Origin: Streptomyces collinus
GTDB lineage: Bacteria; Actinomycetota; Actinomycetes; Streptomycetales; Streptomycetaceae
DNA: 64,000 nt
Direction: 5' to 3'
Assembly (NCBI RefSeq): GCF_031348265.1
Contig: NZ_CP133771.1
Coordinates: 6,944,001 to 7,008,000 of the forward strand
Under the pieces are notes generated by a model. It ran no database searches, was not told where the DNA came from, and saw only the letters and a program-made list of their open reading frames with translations. Below, in pieces: positions 1 through 7,935 of the stretch. Numbering within the stretch: the stretch's first letter is position 1; each line of letters starts with the position of its first letter. Both the position numbers and the translations under genes were made by a program.

Positions 1-380
1 GCCCCCGAGGCGCGCAGTGCCTCCTCGGTGGGCAGGGCCTGGTCCTCGCCCCGCGCGGACAGCAGCACCAGCCGCCGCACCCCGAGCCCGACCGCCTCCC
101 GCGCGAGCGCGCCGACCACCTCCGCGGCGCCCGGGGCGCCGACGTCCGAGGGGTGGGCGAGGTAGGCCGCGTCGGCGCCGCGCAGGGTGTCCGCCCAGGT
201 CGAGGCGTCCCACCAGTCGAAGCCCGTCGCCCGCGAAGCCGCCCGGACCGTGAGCCCGGCCGCCTCAGCGGCCCGCGCCACCCGGCTCCCGGTACGCCCC
301 GTGGCGCCCGTCACCACCACCGTCCTGACCCGTGCGTTCCGTGCAGTGTTCCGTGTCGTGTTCTCCGCCGTGTTCGTCAT
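1..380 (-). CDS. NmrA-like NAD(P)-binding oxidoreductase, 3' end cut by window edge
   Basis: The reading frame starts at an ATG at 380 and runs off the left edge, so only about 126 N-terminal residues are visible. After a polar leader of about 18 residues comes a beta strand and a Rossmann glycine motif (VVVTGATGRTGS), followed by a segment like those of NmrA/atypical short-chain dehydrogenases (DWWDAS, AAYLAHP, RRLVLLSARG). These proteins bind NAD(P) and act as reductases or redox sensors; the substrate cannot be told. It is divergent from an AraC regulator 81 bp away, a common regulator/oxidoreductase pairing, so control by that regulator is plausible. The family call is fairly firm and the function is not. 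Confidence 0.7.
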   Translation of the reverse strand, partial: MTNTAENTTRNTARNARVRTVVVTGATGRTGSRVARAAEAAGLTVRAASRATGFDWWDASTWADTLRGADAAYLAHPSDVGAPGAAEVVGALAREAVGLGVRRLVLLSARGEDQALPTEEALRASG

Positions 381-461
381 GCCGTCGAGTCAACTGCCGT
401 ACGCAGCACGGAACCATCGCTGAACGGCTCATTCCCATACGCCCGCGTCTACGCTGGCCGC

Positions 462-1433
462 ATGGACGCGCCCCCACGCTCGACCACGCTCCCGCGGGCG
501 GACCCCCTTGCCGGTCTGCTGGAGGGGCCCCGCGCGCGGGGCGCGTTCATGATCAGGGCCTGCTTCGACCCGCCGTGGGCGGTACGCGTGGAGGACCGGG
601 CCCCGCTCACCGTGATGCTCGTCGTCCGCGGCGAGGCCTGGATCGTCCCCGACCGGGGCGAGCGGACGCGGCTCAGGGCCGGGGACCTCGCCATCGCCCG
701 CGGCCCGGACCCGTACACCTGCGCCGACGCCCCCGGCACGGCACCGCAGGCGGTGATCCTGCCGCACCAGGAGTGCCGCTACCCCGACGGACGGCCCCTC
801 AACGGCTCCATGGACCTGGGCGTGCGCACCTGGGGCGACCGGCTCGACGGGGACACCGTGATGCTGATCGGCACCTATCCGATGCGGGGCGAGATCGGCG
901 GCCGGCTGCTGGACGCCCTGCCGCCGCTGCTCGGCCTCCCGTCCGACGTGTGGGACTGCCCGCTCACGCCGTACCTCGCCGAGGAGATCGTCAGGGACGA
1001 GCCGGGGCAGGAGGTCGTCCTGGACCGGCTGCTGGACCTGCTGGTCATCGCCGCGCTGCGGGCCTGGTTCGCACGCCCCGAGGCGGAGGCACCGGCCTGG
1101 TACCGGGCCCTCGCCGACCCGGTCGTCGGCGGCGTGCTGCGTCTGCTCCAGGACGACCCGGCCCACCCCTGGACCGTCGCCTCGCTCGCCGCGAAGGCCG
1201 GGGTGTCCCGAGCGGCGCTGGCCCGCCGCTTCACCGCCCTGGTGGGCGAACCCCCGATGACCCACCTGACCGGCTGGCGCCTCGCCCTCGCCGCCGACCG
1301 CCTGCGCGACTCCGCCGACACCCTCGACGCGGTGGCCCGCAGGGTGGGCTACGGCAGCGCCTTCGCCCTGTCGACGGCGTTCAAGCGGGTGTACGGGGTG
1401 AGTCCGGTGGAGTACCGGGGGCGGGTGACATAG
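462..1433 (+). CDS. AraC family regulator with N-terminal cupin domain
   Basis: A 323-residue protein. Residues about 20-190 look like the cupin ligand-binding domain found in many AraC proteins (Cupin_6 type). Residues about 215-320 form the two helix-turn-helix AraC domain: the first helix pair contains VASLAAKAGVSRAALARRF and the second contains the signature VGYGSAFALSTAFKRVYG followed by SPVEYR. The frame is open upstream to 153, but ATG 462 is chosen because a -10-like TACGCT at 450-455 sits six bases before it, suggesting a leaderless transcript. Such regulators usually control an adjacent divergent oxidoreductase, here the NmrA-like gene. The ligand is unknown. Confidence 0.85.
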   Translation: MDAPPRSTTLPRADPLAGLLEGPRARGAFMIRACFDPPWAVRVEDRAPLTVMLVVRGEAWIVPDRGERTRLRAGDLAIARGPDPYTCADAPGTAPQAVILPHQECRYPDGRPLNGSMDLGVRTWGDRLDGDTVMLIGTYPMRGEIGGRLLDALPPLLGLPSDVWDCPLTPYLAEEIVRDEPGQEVVLDRLLDLLVIAALRAWFARPEAEAPAWYRALADPVVGGVLRLLQDDPAHPWTVASLAAKAGVSRAALARRFTALVGEPPMTHLTGWRLALAADRLRDSADTLDAVARRVGYGSAFALSTAFKRVYGVSPVEYRGRVT

Positions 1434-1434
1434 C

Positions 1435-1470
1435 GGGACCGGGACCGGGACCGGGACCGGCGCCGGGACC
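1435..1470. repeat. GGGACC hexamer tandem repeat
   Basis: Four exact GGGACC copies at 1435-1458, then a variant GGCGCC and one more GGGACC. It begins just after the stop of the upstream AraC gene and lies before the next AraC gene. It is a simple sequence tract with no obvious function. Confidence 0.8.
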
Positions 1471-1512
1471 AACCCCGTGCCTGTCGCCGTGTCGCGGCGT
1501 AGCCTGGCCCTC

Positions 1513-2202
1513 GTGTACGTGGAGCGGGCGTCGCGACTGCCCGGGGCGGTCGTGTGGACCAACACGCCGTCGCGGCCCGGGGCGGCGCGGGTCCTGCCCG
1601 ACGGGTGCATGGACCTGCTGTGGCACGACGGCCGGCTGATGGTCGCCGGGCCCGACACCCGCGCGTACCTCCCGGACGGTGTGACCGGCCCCTGGGCCGG
1701 TGTCCGCTTCTACCCGGGCACGGCCCCCGCGCTCCTGGGCGTGCCGGCGCACGAGCTGCGCGACCGGCGCGTCGAGCTCGCGGACCTGTGGCCGGCCCCG
1801 CAGGTGCGGCGCATGTCCGACCGTGTGAACGCGGCCCCCGACCCGGCGAACGCCCTGGAGGAACTGGCGCTGCGGCAGGCGGCCGGTGCCGAACCCCCCG
1901 ACCCGCTGCTCCGGCAGATCGTCACCGCACTCGACGCGGGCCGTCCGGTCGCCGCCACCGCCGACGAACTCGGCGTGAGCGCCCGCCGGTTGCACCGCCG
2001 CTCGCTGTCCGCCTTCGGCTACGGCCCCAAGACCCTGGCCCGCATTCTGCGGCTGCACCGCGCCCTCGCCCTGGCCCGGGCCGGTGTGCCGTTCGCGGAG
2101 ACGGCCGCCCGGGCCGGTTACGCGGACCAGGCCCATCTGGCCCGCGACGTGAGGGAGTTGGCGGGGCTGCCGCTGGGCGAGCTACTCGGCCGCGGCGGCT
2201 AG
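1513..2202 (+). CDS. AraC-type helix-turn-helix regulator
   Basis: About 229 residues. The first ~100 residues (YVERASRLPGAVVW, LPDGCMDLLW, GVRFYPG, DLWP) match the ligand domain often seen in small actinomycete AraC proteins (DUF6597 type). The C-terminal 80 residues carry an AraC DNA-binding domain (ELGVSARRLHRRSLSAFGYGPKTLARILRLHRAL, then AARAGYADQAHLARDVRELAG). GTG 1513 is preferred because TAGCCT at 1500-1505 would be a -10 box seven bases upstream, giving a leaderless message. An earlier in-frame GTG at 1477 is the alternative. Its 3' end overlaps that of the opposing VOC gene by 21 bp. No target is evident. Confidence 0.8.
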   Translation: MYVERASRLPGAVVWTNTPSRPGAARVLPDGCMDLLWHDGRLMVAGPDTRAYLPDGVTGPWAGVRFYPGTAPALLGVPAHELRDRRVELADLWPAPQVRRMSDRVNAAPDPANALEELALRQAAGAEPPDPLLRQIVTALDAGRPVAATADELGVSARRLHRRSLSAFGYGPKTLARILRLHRALALARAGVPFAETAARAGYADQAHLARDVRELAGLPLGELLGRGG

Positions 2203-2586
2203 CGGGGCGAACAGGTCCACCCCGTTGCCGTCCGGGTCGTCCACCACGGCGTACCGCTGGCCCCAGAAGGCGTCGAACGGCTTGAGCTCGCCTTCATACC
2301 CCGAGCCGACCAGCTCGTCGTAGAGCGCGTCCACCTCCTCCGGTCCGTCGCAGCGCAGGGCCAGCGAGGCCCGGCCACCGCCGGCGGGCGGCTGCCAACC
2401 GGGCAGGAAGGAGCGGACCGTCTCCTCGGTGTCGAGCATCAGCCGCAGCCCGCCGGGCAGTTCCGCCTCGGCGTGCGGCTGGTTCTCGGCGCCGTCCGGG
2501 AAGGCGAACCCGATGCGGCGGTAGAAGGCGACGGAGGCGGCCATGTCGGAGACGACCAGGCCGATGGCATCGAATCGTGCAGTCAT
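2182..2586 (-). CDS. VOC family (glyoxalase/bleomycin-resistance fold) protein
   Basis: 134 residues in the usual single-unit VOC length. The start reads MTARFDAIGLVVSDMAASVAFYRRIG, with the typical first beta-alpha-beta unit. The end has the second-module signature RYAVVDDPDGNGVDLFAP. VOC proteins bind a metal and act as dioxygenases, isomerases, glutathione transferases or drug-binding proteins. The ligand set here (His/Glu positions) is not clear enough to pick one. ATG 2586 starts right at the conserved N-terminus. It converges on the upstream AraC gene with a 21-bp overlap, so the two messages are antisense at their ends. Function unknown beyond the fold. Confidence 0.8.
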   Translation of the reverse strand: MTARFDAIGLVVSDMAASVAFYRRIGFAFPDGAENQPHAEAELPGGLRLMLDTEETVRSFLPGWQPPAGGGRASLALRCDGPEEVDALYDELVGSGYEGELKPFDAFWGQRYAVVDDPDGNGVDLFAPLAAAAE

Positions 2587-3088
2587 GGAGCCACCGTAGG
2601 AAGGCCGGCACTGCCCCGTCTTGAAGAAAACGGACGCCCCCGTGCTGGACTTTCCGGGTGCCCGTCGAGGCGCCCGTCCCGAAAATTTCGGTCGCCACAC
2701 GGCCCTCCCCGGAGGTCGCCCACGGGGATCCGGCCTTCCGCGCCCACCTCCTGGGCGGATCACCTGGGCGGCCCGGCTCCCACCGCCCTGGCCGCGCCCG
2801 GACGCCGCTGCCGCGCCTGCCGCCCTGGCTGCGCCTGGCCCCCGCTGCCGCGCCCGGACGCCGTTGTCGCGCCTGTCGCCGTCGGCCCCCCGGTCCGGGC
2901 GGGTCCCTGCCGGCCCGTCTCCCGCCGGGACGCCGCCGCACCGCGGCTGAACCGTCCCAGGGCGGTCCGGGGACGCCGGCAGGGCTCGCCGCGGGTGCCG
3001 CCTGCCCGTGAGGCTGTGCCGTGCCAGACGAGACGAGCCGCCCCAGGGGAAACCCGCCGGGGGACGGCGGTTCGGAAAGGACAACCGC
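2587..3088. other. 502-bp intergenic region with an imperfect 33-bp direct repeat
   Basis: It lies between two divergent genes, so both promoters should be here. GC is extreme and codon-like signals are shadows only. The stretch 2792-2824 recurs at 2848-2880 with about four mismatches, in a tract rich in GCCGC and CGGACGCCG. No terminator or clear operator was found. Confidence 0.5.
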
Positions 3089-3628
3089 ATGAGCATGCGC
3101 AATCGGGCCATGGCGATGGTGACGGCCGTGATGCTGGGGGCCGGGGGGACCGGCATCGCCCTGGCTCCGGCGGCGAACGCCGCGCCCGCCTACTTCGGCA
3201 TCGACGGCAAGGGTGTCGTGACCAACGACTGGGAGGACGAGGAGAACCTCGGCGTCGACGCCTACTCCAGGGGCAACGCCGTCGCCCTGTGGGAGACCGT
3301 GCTGTGGGCGGACGGCGCCGAGTGGGAGGACGACGAGGGCGAGTGGCAGCCCTTCAGGAAGAGCCGGATCGACGGCTCCTTCGGGCCGGAGACAGAGTCG
3401 GCCACCCAGTGGTGGCAGAGCCGGCACAACCTCCCCGAGACCGACGGCACCGTCGACAGCGAGAGCTGGGACTTCGCCCAGACCCGGCTCCAGAGCCTGC
3501 CGGGCAACATCGTCCAGTACAAGGGCCTCGTGCGGAACGTCAACTTCAAGCGCGTGGGCGGCAAGTACCAGGTGAAGCTGAAGAACGTCGGGCCGTGGAA
3601 GTACGCCCACTACCGCACGGTCGGCTGA
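3089..3628 (+). CDS. Secreted protein with peptidoglycan-binding-like domain
   Basis: 179 residues. ATG 3089 follows a good ribosome site (GGAAAGG, 3074-3080) and opens a signal peptide ending near residue 30 (ANA-AP). The mature part contains a segment like the PG_binding_1 fold: a YSRGNAVALWETVLWADG helix, then RIDGSFGPETESATQWWQ and DGTVDSESW, the DGxxGPxT..A...WQ pattern of that family. The C-terminal 50 residues are basic and unlike known domains. It is probably an exported wall-associated protein. No catalytic domain is present. The frame is open further upstream, but the signal peptide decides the start. Confidence 0.75.
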   Translation: MSMRNRAMAMVTAVMLGAGGTGIALAPAANAAPAYFGIDGKGVVTNDWEDEENLGVDAYSRGNAVALWETVLWADGAEWEDDEGEWQPFRKSRIDGSFGPETESATQWWQSRHNLPETDGTVDSESWDFAQTRLQSLPGNIVQYKGLVRNVNFKRVGGKYQVKLKNVGPWKYAHYRTVG

Positions 3629-3664
3629 GCCGGCCATCGCCGGGGGAGCGAGCGGCCGTGACGC

Positions 3665-4090
3665 TCATCCGCTCCCCGCGGGCAGCAGCCACAACAGCCC
3701 GGCCAGCAGCACGACGATGACCCCGAACGACACCAGGGCCGCCGCCCGCCAGCGCCGGTACTCGGCACCGGCCGGCGGCGCGTCCGCCATCGGCCCCGCG
3801 GGCCCGGCCGCCACCGGCACCCCGTGGGGCCACGTCGTGTCGGCCAGATCCCACAGCGCCAGCAGCCGTGCCTGGTCGGCCCCGGCCACCCGGCACAGTG
3901 CCTGCACCGCTCCCCGCGGCGGCTGCTTGGCCCCGCTGAGATACCGCTGCCACGACGACTTGCTGTAAGCGGTCCGCCGGGCCAGCTCGGCGAGGCTCAG
4001 CCCGGTGCGGTCCTTCAGGGCCCGCAGCTGCTCGACCAGGTGCCGCGCCTCCCTCGGCAGTACGTCCGGAAGCGGCCGCCAGCGTGTCAT
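3665..4090 (-). CDS. XRE-type helix-turn-helix protein with C-terminal membrane segment
   Basis: 141 residues. Residues 15-75 form a Cro/C1-type HTH (LKDRTGLSLAELARRTAYSK, then SSWQRYLSGAKQPP). A Pro/Ala/Gly linker leads to a single membrane helix at about 114-136 and a five-residue tail. This layout (cytoplasmic HTH, one membrane anchor, no outside domain) is common in Streptomyces and of unknown function. ATG 4090 has a GGGGGGA site nine bases upstream; another start 42 bp upstream is in frame. It stands alone and converges with the secreted-protein gene. Confidence 0.75.
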   Translation of the reverse strand: MTRWRPLPDVLPREARHLVEQLRALKDRTGLSLAELARRTAYSKSSWQRYLSGAKQPPRGAVQALCRVAGADQARLLALWDLADTTWPHGVPVAAGPAGPMADAPPAGAEYRRWRAAALVSFGVIVVLLAGLLWLLPAGSG

Positions 4091-4299
4091 GGTCGTCCCC
4101 CCACTGCTCGCCGCCGTCCCGCCCCCGGACACCGGCCCCTCCCCACCGCACCGTTCGACGCCGGCCCGTCCCGGCCAGTTCCCCCCAATGGCGGGCGCGC
4201 GACGCGTACGAGGGGTGTGTGGCGGACCCCCGCACGACCACGGGTTGTGTCCGCACGCCCCGCCGGGGAGCGGCCCGTCAGGCCGCCCCGGCCGGCCCG

Positions 4300-4725
4300 T
4301 CAGGCTGCCCCGACCGGCCCTGTCGGCCGCACCGCGACCGCGTCGACCTCGAACAGCATCCCGGGCAGCGCCAGCGAGGCCACCCCGCTCAGCGTTTGCG
4401 CCGGGAGGCGTTCCCCGAAGCGGGCGTGCAGGGCCTTGCCCAGGATCTCCAGCTTCCCCGGGTCGTGGTCCACGATGAACGTGCCGAGCCGTACGACGTC
4501 TTCGTAGCCGAGACCGACGCCCTCCAGGGCCGAGCGCAGCCGGTCGAAGGCGAGCTCCACCTGCGCGGCGAAGTCACCCGGTACCGGGGCGCCGGTGGTG
4601 TCCGAGGCGTACTGGCCGCCGATGAAGACGGTTTCACCGGGTGACGACACGGCGTGGCTGTAGCCGAAGGGCGTGGGGTCGTGGAGCGTGGCCGGGTTGG
4701 TGATGGTGCGCGCGTCGCGCGTCAT
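4300..4725 (-). CDS. Rid family (YjgF/UK114) protein
   Basis: 141 residues, the normal length for the family. It has FGYSHAVSSPGETVFIGGQYASD near the N-terminus and the C-terminal signature LPAQTLSGVASLALPGMLFEVDAVA. In classical RidA an Arg before the xxLP segment binds the 2-aminoacrylate carboxylate. That position is less clear here, so this may belong to an Rid1-7 subfamily with a different role rather than an imine deaminase. It lies downstream of LacI regulator 1 on the same strand with a gap of 155 bp and may be cotranscribed. A 209-bp gap with no recognised signal separates it from the XRE gene. Confidence 0.8.
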   Translation of the reverse strand: MTRDARTITNPATLHDPTPFGYSHAVSSPGETVFIGGQYASDTTGAPVPGDFAAQVELAFDRLRSALEGVGLGYEDVVRLGTFIVDHDPGKLEILGKALHARFGERLPAQTLSGVASLALPGMLFEVDAVAVRPTGPVGAA

Positions 4726-4880
4726 GAGAGGCAGCCCCTTCACTGAGTACGCCCGCCGCCACACCGACGGCGGACCTGGCACTCCCGCCAACTCCCCGCA
4801 GGCACAGGCACATTCCCGCCTCGGCGCGCCGACGCCCGCCGGCACACGTGCACGGGCACGCCCGACGGCCCACGTCGCAC

Positions 4881-5924
4881 CTACGCGCGCGGCGCCGCCG
4901 TACTCGCCCGTTCCACCAGCCGCGTCGACAGCTCGGTGCGCGTGCTCTCGGGGCGGTGCCCGTCCATCATGCGCAGCAGCGACCGCAGGGCCGTCGCGGC
5001 CATCTCGGACAGCGGCTGGCGGACGGTGGTCAGGGCGGGGGAGGCCCAGCGGGCCTCGGGCAGGTCGTCGAAGCCGACCACACTGATGTCGTCCGGGACC
5101 CTCAACCCCCGTTCGGCCAGGGCCTCGTAGACACCCAGCGCCATCCGGTCCGAGCAGACGAAGACGGCGGTCGGCGGCTCGGGCAGGTCGAGGAGTTCCA
5201 GCATGCGGCGGTGGGCCACGCTCTCGTCGAACCCGGCGTGCCGGACGTACTCGGCCCGGTGCCGGACCCCCGCCGACGCGAGCGCCGAACGGTACCCGGC
5301 GACGCGCGCGCTGCTGCACATCGTGCGCCGTGGGCCGGCGATCACCGCGATCCTCTCGTGGCCCAGGGACAGCAGATGCTCCGTGGCCGTCAGACCGCCC
5401 TGCCAGTTCGCGGCGCCCACCGAGACCACGCCCTCCGGCGGTTCCTGCACCGGGTCGATCATCACGAACGGTATGCGGTGCTGCTCCAGCCACGCGTACT
5501 GCGAGGCGCTGAGCTCGGCCAGGTTGAACAGGACCCCGGAGGAACCGCGGGCGACCAGCTTGTCCAGCCAGCCGCGCTCCGGGCGGCCGATCCGGGAGCG
5601 GATCAGGGCCGCCGACACCACGACCTCCAGTCCCGCGTCGTGCGCGGCGTCCTCCACTCCGTGCAGCACCGCGCCCGACCAGGAACTCTCCAGCGAGTGC
5701 ACGACCAGATCGACCAGCCGGGGTGCCTTCGCCGCGTCGAAGCGGGGTCTGCGCACGTACCCGAGCCGGTCGAGTGCCTCGGTGACGCGGCGGCGGGTCT
5801 CGGGTGCCACGTCCTCGCGGCCGTTGACCACCTTGGACGCGGTCGGCACCGACACCCCCGCCTCGCGCGCCACGACCGCCAGCGTCGGACCGGCAGCCGC
5901 GCTCGCACTCGCCGTACGGACCAT
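4881..5924 (-). CDS. LacI family transcriptional regulator (LacI 1)
   Basis: 347 residues. N-terminal LacI HTH: TLAVVAREAGVSVPTASKVVNGREDVAPETRRRV, with a hinge at GYVRRP. The periplasmic-binding-like core follows (VDLVVHSL, GVLFNLAE, PTAVFVCSDRMALGVYEALAERGLRVPDDISVVGFDD, ALTTVRQPLSEM). Recognition-helix residues (VPTASK) differ from the two other LacI proteins of this window, so it should read a different operator. It is upstream of nothing but the Rid gene and follows the GH43 gene of cluster A on the same strand. Its own promoter region carries two kinds of palindromes (5960-6097), and one of them recurs before both hydroxyacid dehydrogenases and in the PL4/CE12 gap, which suggests a regulon centred on pectin or uronate use. 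Confidence 0.9.
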   Translation of the reverse strand: MVRTASASAAAGPTLAVVAREAGVSVPTASKVVNGREDVAPETRRRVTEALDRLGYVRRPRFDAAKAPRLVDLVVHSLESSWSGAVLHGVEDAAHDAGLEVVVSAALIRSRIGRPERGWLDKLVARGSSGVLFNLAELSASQYAWLEQHRIPFVMIDPVQEPPEGVVSVGAANWQGGLTATEHLLSLGHERIAVIAGPRRTMCSSARVAGYRSALASAGVRHRAEYVRHAGFDESVAHRRMLELLDLPEPPTAVFVCSDRMALGVYEALAERGLRVPDDISVVGFDDLPEARWASPALTTVRQPLSEMAATALRSLLRMMDGHRPESTRTELSTRLVERASTAAPRA

Positions 5925-5959
5925 CGGGAACCCACCTCTCCGGCCCGCCCGAGGGCCGT

Positions 5960-6097
5960 GGAAAGTTTCGACCAGCTCTGCGCACGGCGGACTCGGTGGA
6001 CCGCCGGGCAGAAAGCGCTTCCTACTGTAGGTGCGGCGCAGGACGGGTGGAAGAGAAGTGAATTCACCGCTTCACGCCGGTCAAAACTTTCGAAACC
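5960..6097 (-). promoter_or_regulatory. LacI 1 promoter with nested operators
   Basis: On the minus strand a -10 TACAGT (6024-6029) runs directly into GTAGGAAGCGCTTTCTG (6010-6026 overall element 6009-6031). The -35 is weak (TTCCAC, 6047-6052). The same TAC-GTAG-GCGCTTTCTG element occurs at 14368-14390. Two copies of GGTCRAAACTTTC flank this promoter in opposite orientation: 5960-5973 (minus reading GGTCGAAACTTTCC) and 6079-6097 (plus reading GGTCAAAACTTTCGA). They resemble the GAAA(C/G)TTTC boxes described near actinomycete xylanase genes (from memory). Confidence 0.55.
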
Positions 6098-6109
6098 CCG
6101 TCACCTCGC

Positions 6110-7909
6110 TCAGCGGGGGGTGCAGGTCAGCCGAAACCCGGTGAAGTCCGCCGTGAACGCGGCGTCGACGAGGTCCCGTGCGTGGATCCCCGCCATCGCC
6201 CCCGTGAACCGCAGCCGGGAGCCGTGGTCGTCGGACAGCCGGCCGAAATCCAGCGCCGGCCCGACCGCCGTGCGCACCCCGTCGCGTAGGTACCAGAATC
6301 GCGCGTCGGCCCCCTCCACCGTCGCCCCCAGCGTCACCGGCCCGTCCACGGACACGTCGACGACAGCGGCCTGCCGCAGGCCGTCCTCGTCGCGCTCGAC
6401 GAGGCTGAGCACCGTACGGCCGGGGGACCCGTCCCACTGCTGGCCGCGCTGGGGCTCGCCCGCCGGCTCCGCCCACGTCAGGTCCAGGGCGAGATACGCC
6501 TCGGGGTTGTACCAGAGCACCAGCCCGGCCGCCTGAGTGAAGGTGACCGGCCGTGCCTCCACGGTCACTTCGGCCTCCGCACGGTGTTCGGTGACGCGCT
6601 GGGCCAGCAGGCCGGCCGCCCACCGGGACTCCGGCCCGTGCCGGCCGCGCAGCCGGATCCAGCCCGGCCGGGTCGTGGTGTCGGCCCAGGACGGGTCCGG
6701 CGGTTCGCGCAGGGTGCTCCACGGCCAGGACAGATCCTCCGGCGGTGGGGCTGGTGTGGTGTGTGTGGCGGGGGCGGCAGGTGTGACAGGTACGACGGCT
6801 GCGGTAGGCGCGGCGGGTGCGGGCGGTGCGGGCGGTGCGGGCGGTGCGGGCGGTGCGGGCGGTGCGGGCGGTGCGGGCGGTGCGGGCGGTGCGGGCGGTG
6901 CGGGCGGTGCGGGCGGTGCGGGCGGTGCGGGCGGTGTGCGGGGTGTGGCCGGTGTGACCGTCGGCAGCGGGTGCGGCCGCGTTGGTACGTCGACCTCGAC
7001 CGCGGGGTGCCAACCCCCCTGCGCCAGCCGGGGCCAGCCCTCCGCGTCCCAGGTGACCGCCTGGATCGCGGTCTCCCGGCCGAGCGTGCAGCGGCGGCCC
7101 TGCGCGGTGTGCAGCGGACGGGCCGTCAGATGGCTGAGCAGCCACTGCCCGTCCGGCGTCTCCACCAGCTCGCCGTGCCCCGCCTTCTGCAAGGGCACCT
7201 CCGGGGCGTCCCGGGTCGTCAGCAGCGGCCGTGCGTCGAGTTCGTACGGCCCCGTCAGCTCCTTGCCGCGGGCCACCCGCACCCCGTGCTCCCAGCCGGT
7301 GCCGCCCTCCGCCAGCACCAGGTAGTACCAGCCGTCGCGCCGCAACAGTTTCGGCCCCTCGACCAACCGGTCGTGCCGGAGCAGCAGACGCGTCTCGCCG
7401 ACGGGCTCCAGCGCGTCCCGGTCCAGCTCCGTCACGACGATCCCCGCGAACCGCTCACCCCCCGGCCGGTGGTCGTTCTGCAGGTTCAGCAGCCACAGCC
7501 GGCCGTCCTCGTGGAACAGGGCCGGATCGAAACCGTGGCTCGCGACCCGCCGCGGAGCACTCCACCCGCCGTCGACACGGGCGGCCGTCGAGACGTACGT
7601 GTCGAGGTCGAAGTAGGGCGTGCCGACCGAGCGCACGACGGTGTACGTCACCCAGAACCGTTCCCCGTCCCAGCTCAGCGACGGGGCCCAGACGCCGCCC
7701 GAGTCGGGCACACCGGCCAGCGAGTTCCCGGGAACCGCTCCCCGGACGTGACCGGCGTACTCCCAGTGGGCCAGGTCCCGGGAGCGGTGGATGGGAATGG
7801 TCGGAAACCACTCGAAGGAACTGGTCGCCACGTAGTACCAGTCGCCCACCCGCACCAGCGACGGGTCGGGCGCGAAGCCGCGGAGGACGGGGTTGCGCAG
7901 GACGGTCAC
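6110..7909 (-). CDS. GH43 beta-xylosidase/arabinofuranosidase with Ala-Pro-Pro linker
   Basis: 599 residues from GTG 7909, chosen because GGGAG lies seven bases upstream and the conserved GH43 start (NPVLRGFAPDPS) follows at once. Residues 1-310 are a five-blade GH43 catalytic domain with likely base Asp15, pKa-tuning Asp128 (GFDPALF) and acid Glu184 (VEGPKLL); the sequence type is closest to GH43_11/12 xylosidases. Residues about 325-365 are an (APP)13 tract, after which an extra Pro/Ala segment leads to a C-terminal beta-sandwich like the GH43 C2 domain. No signal peptide, so it should act in the cytoplasm on imported oligosaccharides. It follows the cluster A transporter genes on the same strand after a strong hairpin. 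The long linker between catalytic and C2 domains is unusual. Confidence 0.88.
   Translation of the reverse strand: MTVLRNPVLRGFAPDPSLVRVGDWYYVATSSFEWFPTIPIHRSRDLAHWEYAGHVRGAVPGNSLAGVPDSGGVWAPSLSWDGERFWVTYTVVRSVGTPYFDLDTYVSTAARVDGGWSAPRRVASHGFDPALFHEDGRLWLLNLQNDHRPGGERFAGIVVTELDRDALEPVGETRLLLRHDRLVEGPKLLRRDGWYYLVLAEGGTGWEHGVRVARGKELTGPYELDARPLLTTRDAPEVPLQKAGHGELVETPDGQWLLSHLTARPLHTAQGRRCTLGRETAIQAVTWDAEGWPRLAQGGWHPAVEVDVPTRPHPLPTVTPATPRTPPAPPAPPAPPAPPAPPAPPAPPAPPAPPAPPAPPAPPAPAAPTAAVVPVTPAAPATHTTPAPPPEDLSWPWSTLREPPDPSWADTTTRPGWIRLRGRHGPESRWAAGLLAQRVTEHRAEAEVTVEARPVTFTQAAGLVLWYNPEAYLALDLTWAEPAGEPQRGQQWDGSPGRTVLSLVERDEDGLRQAAVVDVSVDGPVTLGATVEGADARFWYLRDGVRTAVGPALDFGRLSDDHGSRLRFTGAMAGIHARDLVDAAFTADFTGFRLTCTPR
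6819..6935. repeat. 13 perfect copies of a 9-bp repeat (GCGGGCGGT) inside GH43
   Basis: 117 bp of exact GCGGGCGGT units in frame with the GH43 gene, encoding repeated Ala-Pro-Pro on the minus strand. Exactness at the DNA level indicates recent slippage expansion; copy number changes would lengthen or shorten the linker without a frameshift. Confidence 0.95.
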
Positions 7910-7935
7910 GCGAGGGCTCCCGGAACGTCGGTCGC

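Noticed and set aside
4848..6536. 562-residue plus-strand open frame opposite LacI 1
   Set aside because: Shadow of LacI 1 and the GH43 end; no recognisable domain.
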